A DNA stretch of 64,000 nt, from NCBI GenBank assembly GCA_016714685.1, contig JADKCH010000035.1, forward strand, positions 8,965 through 72,964. The letters are read 5' to 3'. Position 1 is the stretch's first letter. The number at the start of each line of letters is the position of its first letter. Made by a program: the position numbers and the translations under genes. The notes beneath the pieces are model-generated. The model was given only the letters and a program-made list of their open reading frames with translations. It was not told the origin of the DNA and did no database searches. Shown here in pieces: positions 55,064 through 63,654 of this stretch. This DNA comes from Candidatus Geothrix odensensis. Its GTDB lineage: Bacteria; Acidobacteriota; Holophagae; Holophagales; Holophagaceae.

Positions 55064-55675
55064 TTAGAAGGCGACTTTAGGCGCCACGGCGGCCCCGGGC
55101 TCGGCCTTGAAGTAGATCCGTTCCCGGAACCGGTCGCCGAAGAATCCCGCGATCAGCATGGTGGGGAAGCTGTTGCGTTTGGTGTTGAAGGCCTGGGCCG
55201 CCTGGTTGAAGCGCATGCGCTCCACCGCGATGCGGTTCTCGGTGCCCTCGAGCTGGGCCTGCAGGTCCCGGAAATTCTGGGTGGCCTTGAGGTCCGGGTA
55301 CTTCTCCACCACCACCAGCAGGCGGGACAGTGCCGACCCCAGACCTTCCTGAGCTTTCTGGAAGTTGGCCAGGGCTTCCGGGGAATCCGGGGCCTTGCCG
55401 CCCATGGATACCTGGCCCACCTTGGCCCGAGCCTCGGTGACGGCCTGGAAGGTGTCCTTTTCGAAGGCCGCGGCACCTTTGACGGTGGCCACCAGATTCG
55501 GGACCAGATCCGATCGCCGCTGGTAGACGTTCTCCACCTGCCCCCACTGGGCGTCCACAGCCTGGCTCAGGCTGTTCAGGCCGTTGTAGGAGCCCACAGC
55601 CCCCAGGCCGAACACCGCCAGCAGCAGCACCAGCAGCCCGCCACACCCCAACGCGATCTTGCCGCCCAAGCCCAT
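55064..55675 (-). CDS. lemA: LemA family membrane protein
   Basis: A 203-residue protein with an N-terminal helix (IALGCGGLLVLLLAVFGLGA) and the helical LemA domain: YNGLNSLSQAVDAQWGQVEN, VYQRRSDLVPNLVATVKG, EKYPDLKATQNFRDLQAQLE and GTENRIAVERMRFNQAAQAF. R-x-D-L-(I/V)-P-N-L is the hallmark. It is 12 bases upstream of the YgcG-type gene and presumably cotranscribed with both TPM genes. The molecular role of LemA is not established. Confidence 0.93.
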   Translation of the reverse strand: MGLGGKIALGCGGLLVLLLAVFGLGAVGSYNGLNSLSQAVDAQWGQVENVYQRRSDLVPNLVATVKGAAAFEKDTFQAVTEARAKVGQVSMGGKAPDSPEALANFQKAQEGLGSALSRLLVVVEKYPDLKATQNFRDLQAQLEGTENRIAVERMRFNQAAQAFNTKRNSFPTMLIAGFFGDRFRERIYFKAEPGAAVAPKVAF

Positions 55676-55935
55676 GGTTCCTCCTTCAAGGAAGTCACAT
55701 CAGGATACCGTTCGCCTGTTCGTCCTGGTCTCAACAGAATCGAAATGTCGCCGTATTTTTCTACTACCAATCAAATTGATGACAGGAATTCGATAGGCCA
55801 GACAGCGACCAGTGATCCAGCAGACCCCGGAGTCGTGACGCGGTCGGGCCAGCGACCAGCGCGGTGCCCGCTGTCACCCTCCGCCATCCTCATGTCGGCT
55901 CCCCACTGGTGACGGGCAGCTTTAACTGGCCCGGC

Positions 55936-56178
55936 TCAGGGGTTGGGCTGGCGCAAGCCACTGTCGAGCCGGTCGATGATGCCGGCCCAGTCCGCATCGT
56001 GCTGGACCTCTTCCCGCAGGAAGTCCGACTGGGAGGAGGTCCAGAACGGCGCTTCGTTCAGTTCGAGGCGAGTGGCCAGGGGCCTATGAGACTCGATGAA
56101 GGCCTGGATCTCGGCAGGCTCTGCTGGGAGGCCCAGTTGGGTGAACAGACTCGTCATTGAATGAAGGGTTGCTTCCAT
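55936..56178 (-). CDS. DUF2789 family protein
   Basis: An 80-residue protein that fits DUF2789: TSLFTQLGLPAEPAEIQAFI, ESHRPLATRLELNEAPFW and FLREEVQHDADWAGIIDRL. The pattern LF.QLGLp....I..FI..H.pL.....L..A.FW...Q..FL...i..DadWa..vD.Ln is characteristic. Function is unknown. It stands alone; the 260 bases between lemA and this gene show no further gene. Confidence 0.8.
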   Translation of the reverse strand: MEATLHSMTSLFTQLGLPAEPAEIQAFIESHRPLATRLELNEAPFWTSSQSDFLREEVQHDADWAGIIDRLDSGLRQPNP

Positions 56179-56369
56179 ATTGGACTCCCCCTCCAGAGAG
56201 TAGGACTTTTCGACTTGGCTACCCGCTACAGATGGTCGGAGCGGGCCAGGAAAATGCTCTTCGTGGCGCCGGCTCCGATTTTGAAGACAGGCACTGGGTC
56301 ATCAGGCCCCTGCGGTACACTGCCGGTCATGCCAACCCAGCGTCGATTCGAAGCCCGCACGATGCCTTC

Positions 56370-59300
56370 ATGGATGTGACACGCTTCCTCGGAACCCACC
56401 GCTACACCTGGCTCACCGAACTGAGCCGCAGCGAGGGCTGTTCCTGGCACTTGATGCGGCGCGACGTGGATGGCACCCGCTTCCTCGCGCAGATCTGGGC
56501 ACCCCTGCCCACGGACCGCGACCTCGACCACATCCGCGACACTTTCCTCGCCCGTTCTGGATGCGACGCCGCTGGACCCCGTCATCAGCCACCTGGGCTT
56601 TGATGGCGAGCAGGCCTGGTACCTCCAGGCGATCCAGGGCACGCCCCTGTCGCGGCTCTGGGCCGGCTGGGGCGAGGCGCAGCGGGAGGCGCTGCTGGCG
56701 CACCTTGGCCACCAGCTCGGCCGGGATCCCCACCCCCGGTTCCTGCATCCCGAGGTCATCACCTTCCGGCCCGGCCTCACCCAGGTTCCCCGGGTCATCG
56801 GCGAGGCCCCCTGGGGGCTGGATGTGGTGACGGGGTTCCTGCCCCAGACGGCCCCGGTGCCGGCGCTATCGGAGGACCTGCCCTGGAACCATCCGCGGGA
56901 CCTCTCCGAGCCCTTGGCCCGCCCCCTCCGGGGCCGCACCCAGGAACTCCCCTACCTCAAGTCCCTCATGTTGGGCTTCAGCGCCCCCATCCCCATGGAG
57001 CGCATCGTCCTGCTCCAGGGCGAGGAGGGCGTGGGCAAGGAGCACCTGGCCTCATTCGCCTGCGCCGTGGCCGAAGGCGAGGGGATCTGGGTCCACCACC
57101 TTGCCGCATCGGCGGATGAAACGCCGGGCCGGTTCCTGGGACGACTCCTCGAAGCCCTGCTCATGGGTAGCGAGGTGGATTTCTACGCCGAGCACCCCGA
57201 AGCCGCCAAGACCCTCTCCCCTGCGGGTCCAGGCCTTCGCCTTCCTCACCGGCGGCCGCCATGTGAACGGCCAGGAGGCCGGGCCGGAGCCTGAGGAGGT
57301 CAGAGCCGCCCTGGAGACCCTGGATTTCGCCGGACTCCAGCACCACCGGCTCATCCATCTGTCGGGCCTGGACCGCGCCACCCCCGGCGTGTTGTCCTCA
57401 TCCGGGAACTCATCCACGCCTCCTCCCTGCCCTGGCTGCTGTCGCTCACCACCGGCGCCCAGGGGCGGGCTCAAGCCCCTCATCACCCAGCTGCGGGGGC
57501 GAAGCGGCCGCGGCGCTGGTGGGCGTGAACCGCCTGGAGGACGAGGACCTGCGCCTGGTGCTGGAGGACCTCCTCGGGCAGCACGACCTGCCCGAGACCT
57601 TCCGCCACGACCTGATCACCCAGAGCCTCGGCAATCCCGGCCTGCTCCGGAATTTCCTGGAGCTGGCCCACCAGTCCGGAACCCTGACCTGGGAGCGGAA
57701 CCGGTGGTCCCTGGTGCCGGGCCAGCCCACGACCCTGCGGGCCGAAGAGGACCTGATGCGCCAGATCTTCCTCGGCCGCCTCCAGCGGCTGCCAGCCGCC
57801 TCGGCCACCCTGGTGCGCCTGCTGGCCCTGGCCGAGCGGCCGCTGCCATCCCATGCGCTGGGACGGTTGCTCGGTCTCCAGGACAGGCGCTGGAAGACGC
57901 CCCCCGCATGGCGCCGTGGGGTCCGGGCTGGCCCAGCTCCAGCGGGGCCACGCCCTCATTCCCGACCCGCGCTGGCGGGAGCTGGTGCTGGCGCATACGC
58001 CCCAGCCGGAGCTGAAACGACTGGCCCGGGCCCTATCCGCCGCCTTCCAGGCGCAGGGCTGGGACTGCCCGGTCCCCCTGCAGTCGCTCGCCTCGGACGA
58101 GGCGACCGCGCTGGCCGCGGTGCTCGTCTCCCTCGACCACGCCACCAGCAGCTCTCCCGAGGAGCTGCGGCGGATCGTGGGCCAGGCCCTCCAGCTCAAG
58201 CCCGCGCCCCGCGAGGAGGCCCGGCTCCACGAGCACCTGGCCGATGCCTGGGCCGCCGGGGTCCGCCTGCCCGACGAGGCCGCGGAGCGCTCCCCCATCG
58301 AGGAGGCCCTCCTCTCCCTCGGCCAGGCCCTTGGCGCACTGGCCCATGGCCTCAACCATGAGGAGTCCCGCCTCGCCGCCGCGCGCCTCTTCCTGCGCGG
58401 GCCACCCCTGCTCCTGCGCCTGCGGCGGCCGGCCGAGGCCCAGGAGGCGCTCCAGTTCGCCGCCGAGCGGTTGGCGGACCACCCCCTGCACCCCGAACAG
58501 CCCCGCCTGCGCCTGGCCCTCGGCCAGCTCCACTTGCTGCAGGGCCACCTCACCAAGGGCATCCGGGCCCTGGAGGAGGGGCTGCATCCCCAGGGCGGGT
58601 TTAAGCCCCTGCCCCAGGACCAGGCCGCCCTCATGCTCGCCCTCAGGCAGGCCCTCGCCGGGCAGTCCCAGTTCCTGCGGGCCGCCACCATGCTGCAGTC
58701 GGCCCAGCGCATGCTCGAGCACGCCCAGGACTTCCGCAGCCTGGTCTCGGTGCAGATCGCCCTCGCCCAGGTCCGCCTCGCCCAGGCCAGTCCGAGGCCT
58801 GCATCCACCTCCTGCGGGAGGCCCCCGCAGACCGCCCGGATGCAGGGCGACACCACCCTCCAGGCCAGGGTCACCTGGCCCTGGGCATGGTCCGGCATTC
58901 AGCAGTTCCCCGGGCCGGCCCCTATCCCACCTCGACCGGGCCCTGGCTCGCGCCCAGCGCCTGGGGACCGGCGCTCGTCTCGCTCATCCAGATCTGGCGG
59001 GGCCGGACCTTCGCCGCCATGGGCGACTCCGTGGGCGCCGACACGCGCCCAGTTCCAGGCCCTGGCCCCAGCCGCCCCTCCTCTCCCCGAGGAACAGGGG
59101 ACCACCTCTTCCTCCAGGGCGAGGTGGCCCGGTTCCGCAGCGCCTGGCGGACACGGCCCGTCTCTTCCGCGCCATGTGCAGCACTACGAATCCACGGGCC
59201 TGCTCTGGCGCCAGCGCCCGGCCCAGCTCCTCCACAGCCAGGCCATGGCCCGCGAGAGCCCCGCCAGTCGAGGCTGGAGGCCCCGAGCAGGGCTGGGCGA

Positions 59301-59766
59301 TCCTGGAGAACCTGAAGGGGCCCGTCGAAGGCTCGGGGTCCCGGTGGCTGGACCTGGAGTGGCACCGCGCCCACGCCCTGCTGCTCTCGACCGTCCCGGC
59401 CACGGAGGCCGTGGCGCTGGAGTCGCTCGCGGCCTGGAGCGAGTGCAGGCCGCCGCCCGCGACCTGCAGTTCCCGGGCGCTGATCCTCGCCGGCCAGCGC
59501 CGAGGGCGCCCAGCTGCTGCTGCAGCGGGGCGAGAAGCTGGGGCCCGGGCCCGCATGCAGGACGCCTTCCCCAGCTTCCAGCAGCTCTGGGCCAGGCTCC
59601 CCGAGGGGCAGGAGTCCAGCTTCCTGGGCCTGCGAGGACCTGCACCCGCTTCCGCCAGACCGTGGAGGGCGTGGGCCTCCGGTTCATCCAGCCCGAGCGG
59701 GCCGACCCCCTCGTGGACTGGACCCCTACCCAGATGAACCTGCCGGCGTTTCCTGATCCGGGATGA
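56370..59766 (+). CDS. Large STAND-like ATPase/TPR-like protein with degenerate motifs, frame-broken
   Basis: About 1130 codons. The first 170 residues (TRFLGTHRYTWLTELSRSEG, HLMRRDVDGTRFLAQIWAPL, AWYLQAIQGTPLSRLWAGWG) recall the N-lobe and hinge of a protein kinase but lack catalytic motifs. The ATPase-like part has the loop VLLQGEEGVGKEHLASF, whose Lys is kept but whose Ser/Thr is Glu, and RVVLIRELIHASSLPWLLSL in the Walker B place without paired acids. Then follow NRLEDEDLRLVLEDLLGQHD and, from about 57950, long helical repeats rich in Ala/Leu (LLRLRRPAEAQEALQFAAER; LRLALGQLHLLQGHLTKGIR) that look like TPRs. Frame changes near 56560, 57225, 57390, 57480, 57890, 58795-59050, 59170-59270 and 59490-59640. 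The TGA is at 59764-59766. Confidence 0.6.
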
Positions 59767-59767
59767 C

Positions 59768-59828
59768 AATCGGGCCTAATTGGGTATTATTTTGGGTTAA
59801 TGGGTGCAATTGGGCGTAAAATTGGCTC
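59768..59828. promoter_or_regulatory. Helically phased AAT(T)GGG array in front of the Fic gene
   Basis: GGG-type units preceded by AT-rich steps start at about 59771 (CGGG), 59781, 59793, 59801, 59811 (TGGG) and 59823 (TGGC). The steps are 10, 12, 8, 10 and 12 bases, so all units face roughly one side of the helix. The array ends six bases before the ATG at 59829 and overlaps the AT-rich promoter area. It looks like a cooperative operator; the Fic protein's own C-terminal winged helix is a natural candidate to bind it. Confidence 0.45.
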
Positions 59829-60615
59829 ATGCTCCGATCCGACTCATCCAGATCACTCCGAGAGATCCTTGGGTAGATCGCACAGATAGATGAATTCAAA
59901 GGCGCCTGGAGGGCTCTGGGGACTCTGGCTCCAGATCGTCTCTCGGCCTTGAGACGGGTGGCGACGATTGGAAAGCATCGGCTCCTCCCACCCGCATTGA
60001 AGGCAGCAAATTGATCGACCGCGAAGTCGAGCGCCTTTTGTCGAACCTTCAGATCAAGAGCTGCCACCGACCGGAAGGAACAGCGAGACGCACGATTGCA
60101 CCCACTGCTGCTCATCGGATTGTGGGTGGTCGTCTTCCTGGAGATCCACCCGTTTCAGGATGGCAACGGGCGACTCAGCCGGGTACTCACCACCCTGTTG
60201 CTCCTGCAGGCTGGCTACGCCTATGTGCCCTACGCCTCGCTCGAAAGCGTGATTGAACAGAACAAGGGGCCTACCTTGCGCTACGGCAGATGCAGGGCAC
60301 GATCCGCACCGACGCCGCAAACCCCAGCCGTGGCTGGTGTTCTTCTTGCGGTCTCTGTGGCCGAGCAGGAGTGCGGCGATTGAACCAGAAGGTCGAGCGG
60401 GAAAAGCTGGTGGCTAGGTGTTCTCCCCAGAACTATCTCCACAGAAGATTGTCGAGGATTTTGCCCGTGAGCATGGCCGCATCACCATGGCCACCGCCAT
60501 CCGGCTGACAAACACCAGCCGGAACACCCTGAAGCAGCACCTCCCGCCTTGGTCGACCAGGGGCACCTCAAGCAGCACGGCAGTGGCCGTGGTGTGTGAA
60601 TGCAGACTCAACTAA
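59829..60615 (+). pseudogene. Fic family protein remnant with a large internal deletion
   Basis: Intact relatives (about 370 residues) AMPylate or otherwise modify proteins. Here MLRSDSSRSLREIL, IDEFKGAWRALGTLAPDRL (in changed frame), RIEGSKLIDREVERLLSNLQ and then, directly, HPLLLIGLWVVVFLEIHPFQ follow. About 100 residues normally between NLQIKS and HPLL are missing. The catalytic motif HPFQDGNGR is kept (60147-60174), and so is the inhibitory S-x3-E-G motif (STRIEG, about 59985-60003). The C-terminal winged helix ITMATAIRLTNTSRNTLKQH lies at about 60481-60540. Several indels add to the deletion. With the deletion the fold can hardly be stable, so I call it a pseudogene. Confidence 0.75.
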
Positions 60616-60779
60616 ACATCCTCAAAAACTCAGCCTGAGGTTTCTCCAACCGGTCGGAGAGACTTCCTAGCGTGATGGTTGGTCCATCGGTCCAATCCTG
60701 GTAACCCCCCATCCCCGCCATTTGATGGTTTCATGGAGACCCACGGCTTCCGACCTTCCAGCAGCGGAGACCCCATAGC

Positions 60780-61587
60780 ATGAGCCACCTGCCCGCCGAT
60801 GCGCGCGCCCGCTTCACGCCCTGTCCCAGCTCGCAGCTGGCATGCGCGCCAGGCGCCGGCTGGTGATGACCACCGCCTACGATGCCGTCACGGCCCGCCT
60901 CGCCGAGGCCGCCGGGGTGGACGTCATCCTGGTGGGGGACAGCGTCGGGAACGTCTGCCTGGGCTTCGAGAACACCCTGCCCGTCAGCATGGCCATGATG
61001 AACCACCACCTGGAGGCCGTGGCCCGCACCCGCCCCACCGCCATGCTGGTGGCCGACATGCCCTACCTGAGCTTCCACCTGAGCGTGGAGGACACCCTGC
61101 GCAATGCCGGCGGCTTCCTCCAGCAGGGCGCCCAGGCCGTGAAGCTGGAGGGCGGCGCCAAGCGCCTGCCCATGATCCATGCCCTGATCGACGCGGGGAT
61201 CCCCGTCGCGGGCCACCTGGGCCTCACCCCCAGAGCGTGAACCCCATGGAGGCGGCTACAAGGTCCAGGGCAAGCAGAGGAGGCGGGAGCCTCCGTCTAC
61301 TGGAGGACGCCCACAAGCTCCAGGACGCGGGTTGCTTCAGCCTGGTGCTGGAGGGCATTCCCGCCGATCTGGCCGCCAAGGTGACCGAGACCCTCGAGAT
61401 TCCCACCATCGGTATCGGGGCCGGCCCCCACTGCTCGGGGCAGGTGCTGGTCATCCACGATGTGCTGGGCCTGCTGCCCGGCAGTTCGCCAAAATTTGTC
61501 CGGCGCTATGCCGAGGGATTTGAAGACCTACGGGTGGCCTTGGCCCGCTGGGCCGAGGATGTGAGGAGCCGGAGGGTTCCCGGATGA
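60780..61587 (+). CDS. panB: 3-methyl-2-oxobutanoate hydroxymethyltransferase, frame-broken
   Basis: First step of pantothenate synthesis: it adds a hydroxymethyl group from methylene-THF to ketoisovalerate. The frame change near 60820 separates MSHLPADARARFTP from MRARRRLVMTTAYDAVTARL. VDVILVGDSVGNV, LVADMPYLSFHLS and AVKLEGGAK hold the Mg ligands (D, D, E). A second break near 61235-61310 (VNPMGGYKVQGK in another frame) leads to GCFSLVLEGIPADLAAKVTE, TIGIGAGPHCSGQVLVIHDV and LGLLPGSSPKFVRRY. Length of about 268 codons is normal. CGGAGA precedes the ATG at 60780. panC follows. Confidence 0.92.
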
Positions 61588-61699
61588 GCGGGGAATCCTA
61601 TACCCTTCCAGAAACCGTCCGTCCGGCTCTGACGTAGTGGCGCCCCTAGGGCCCCTTAGTAAGCTGGCAGGTGCCTTCTGAAGGATCCCGCTTTTGTCC

Positions 61700-62595
61700 A
61701 TGCGAGTTGTCCATGCCCATCGCTGATCTACGCGCTTTGCTCCGTCCTTTGAAGGAAGCAGGCAAGCGGATCGACTTCGTTCCACCATGGGCTTCCCTGC
61801 CCGAGGGCAACGAGGCCCTGATCCGCCAGAGCGCCGCCCGCTGCGATGCCACCGTGGTCTCGTCTTCGTGAACCCCACCCAGTTCGGCCCCCCCGAGGAC
61901 CTGGCCAGCTTCATACCCCAAGGACCTGGGCAGGACCAGAACCTTACTCTGCCTGGAGGCTGGCACCACCGTGCTCTTCCTCCCCGAGGCCAGCGAGATC
62001 TACCCCACGGGCTTCCAGACCCACGTGGAGGCCTGGCCGCCTGGCCGAGCCCCCTCTGCGGGCGCTTCCGGCCCGAAAACCACTTCCGCGGGGTGGCCAC
62101 CGTCGTGGCCGGGCTCTTCAACATGGTCGAGAGCCCGACCTGGCCTTCTTCGGCCAGAAGGACTTCCAGCAGACCGTGGTCATCCGGCGCATGGCCCGGG
62201 ACCTGAACCTGCCCGTGGATGTGGTGGTGGTACTTGCCACCATCCGGGAGGCCGATAGCCTCGCCCTGAGCAGCCGCAACACCTACCTCGACGAGGATGC
62301 CCGGCGCCGGGCCCACTCCGACTGAGCGAGGGCCTGCTGGCCGCGAAAGCCGCCTTCGACGGCGGGGAACGGAACGGCGCCAAGCTGCTGGAGTTCGCCC
62401 GGAAGCTCCTCGCGGGTGGCCTCCGTCAATGCTGCCTGGAACTGGTGGACACCCAGAACCTGGAGCCCATGCTGGGCTCCTGTCGACCACAGTGCCGTCC
62501 TGTGCGTGGCCGCCTATGTCGGCAGCACCCGCCTCATCGACAATGTGCTGCCTCACCCCGGCTGTCACAGAGGGCTCGCCAACAGCGCATCCTGA
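61700..62595 (+). CDS. panC: Pantothenate synthetase, frame-broken
   Basis: It joins pantoate and beta-alanine with ATP. The true start is probably ATG 61700: MRVVHA followed, after removal of one surplus C at about 61716-61718, by IADLRALLRPLKEAGKRIDF. The later ATG at 61713 is in the frame of the second part. The HxGH-type motif appears as LPEGN, with both His replaced. VFVNPTQFGPPEDLASF, PTGFQTHVEAW, FNMVES, FFGQKDFQQTVVIRRMARDL and LALSSRNTYLDEDARRRA follow in order in different frames. The end LELVDTQNLEPML...RLIDNVL leads to the TGA at 62593-62595. At least five indels. Confidence 0.85.
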
Positions 62596-62682
62596 GTCGG
62601 GCGAGCACCGGTCTCATCCGTTCGATATATGGCCTTCCGCCCACTTTGGGACATAGGCCGGGGGCCTGACCGCTGGGGTAGC

Positions 62683-63055
62683 ATGTTCCTTGCCTTGCTA
62701 CTGATCTCGTCGTCGGTTCTGGCAGAACCCCAGGGCCGTGTAAAATACGACAAGGAGGCGTCCCCCCGGGACTCGCCAAAAGGGGTGGCGTCCTCCTGGT
62801 CTTGCCAAAAAGGGTGGCCTCCCCCCAGGCCTCGCCAAGAAATACGGCCGGCTTCCTGAGCAGCCCTATGTGGCCGTGGATCCCCGCTACCACGACCGGG
62901 CCTGGTTCCTCATCGAGGGGCGCTGGGAGCTGCGCAAGGGCTTCGATGTGAGCCTCCAGGGGAGGATCCGGGATGTCCTACGCCTACCGGCCGCGCCGCC
63001 ACCCATCCCCCGGCCCAGGGTGGGGGTGGACCTTCATGTCGTGCTTTTCAACTAG
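62683..63055 (+). CDS. Small secreted protein, first of a related pair, frame-broken
   Basis: The start MFLALLLISSSVLAEPQGRV is a signal peptide. It is followed by a repeat-containing part and, after a frame change near 62850-62870, by PYVAVDPRYHDRAWFLIEGR, WELRKGFDVSLQGRIRDVLR and LPAAPPPIPRPRVGVDLHVV, ending LFN at the TAG 63053-63055. The last 50 residues match the end of the following gene (WVL..V......W...FRLPMAPPPI.PPR.G.DLPVVLFR). Function unknown; it is likely periplasmic. Confidence 0.6.
62745..62850 (+). repeat. Three imperfect GC-rich direct repeats
   Basis: Units of about 30 bases share the core GGCGTCC(T)CC...CT(C/T)GCCAAAAAGGG(G/T) and occur at about 62755-62785, 62786-62815 and 62816-62845. 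Because their length is not uniform, they may reflect either slipped-strand duplication in the gene or assembly errors; the frame change of the gene lies in the same place. Confidence 0.5.
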
Positions 63056-63064
63056 GAGTCGCCC

Positions 63065-63564
63065 ATGTTCCGTTCCCTCCTGACCGCCTGCCTGATCGCC
63101 ACCACGGCCCTGCCCCGCCCTCGCCCTCCCCGACCGCCACGAGGAGAAGGAACGCCGCCGGGAATGGAAAGAGGAGCAGAAGGAAGACCGCCGCTACTGG
63201 AAAGAGCGCGACAAGCACGAGAGGAAGTATTGGAAGGAACACCGCGAAGAAAGCCGCGAGCACCGGGCCCATCGCTACGACGACGATGACCGGGAGGACG
63301 CCCCCGGCCGCCGCCCCCGCGCTCGCGCCCTGGATGAACAGCTACTGGCGGTCGGGCGGGACCCGGCGCTACGTGGCCCTGGTTCCCGGCGACCCGTCCA
63401 GAATGTATGTCTTCCTGGATGGCGGCCGCTGGGTGCTGCACCAGGTCGATCCCACGGGGCCAGGATGGACCTGGAAGAGCGCCTTCCGCCTGCCCATGGC
63501 ACCGCCCCCCATCGCCCCGCCCCGGATCGGCGGTCTGGATCTGCCCGTGGTGCTGTTCCGCTAA
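63065..63564 (+). CDS. Small secreted protein with a highly charged helix, second of a related pair, frame-broken
   Basis: The start MFRSLLTACLIATTALP is a signal peptide. A frame change near 63115 gives DRHEEKERRREWKEEQKEDR, RYWKERDKHERKYWKEHREE and SREHRAHRYDDDDRED: a single long helix of alternating Arg/Lys and Glu with a Y-W-K-E repeat. A second change near 63290 leads to the C-terminal domain SGGTRRYVALVPGDPSRMYV, FLDGGRWVLHQVDPTGPGWT and APPPIAPPRIGGLDLPVVLF. This end is shared with the gene before it, so the two arose by duplication. It begins nine bases after the previous stop. Function unknown. Confidence 0.6.
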
Positions 63565-63654
63565 ATTTGTAGACTTAATATAAATGATGACCTATTTTCA
63601 TGAATTAAGAATTTTTACTTTCGCGAATCACGAATTGATTTTCATACTTTTCTC

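Noticed and set aside
53856..55675. A phosphatase operon, because TPM domains were once called phosphatases
   Set aside because: Bacterial LemA/YgcG clusters have no established phosphatase activity, so I kept neutral names.
59726..60115. A 129-codon open frame on minus over the Fic start
   Set aside because: It is the antisense of conserved Fic sequence and shows no family pattern.
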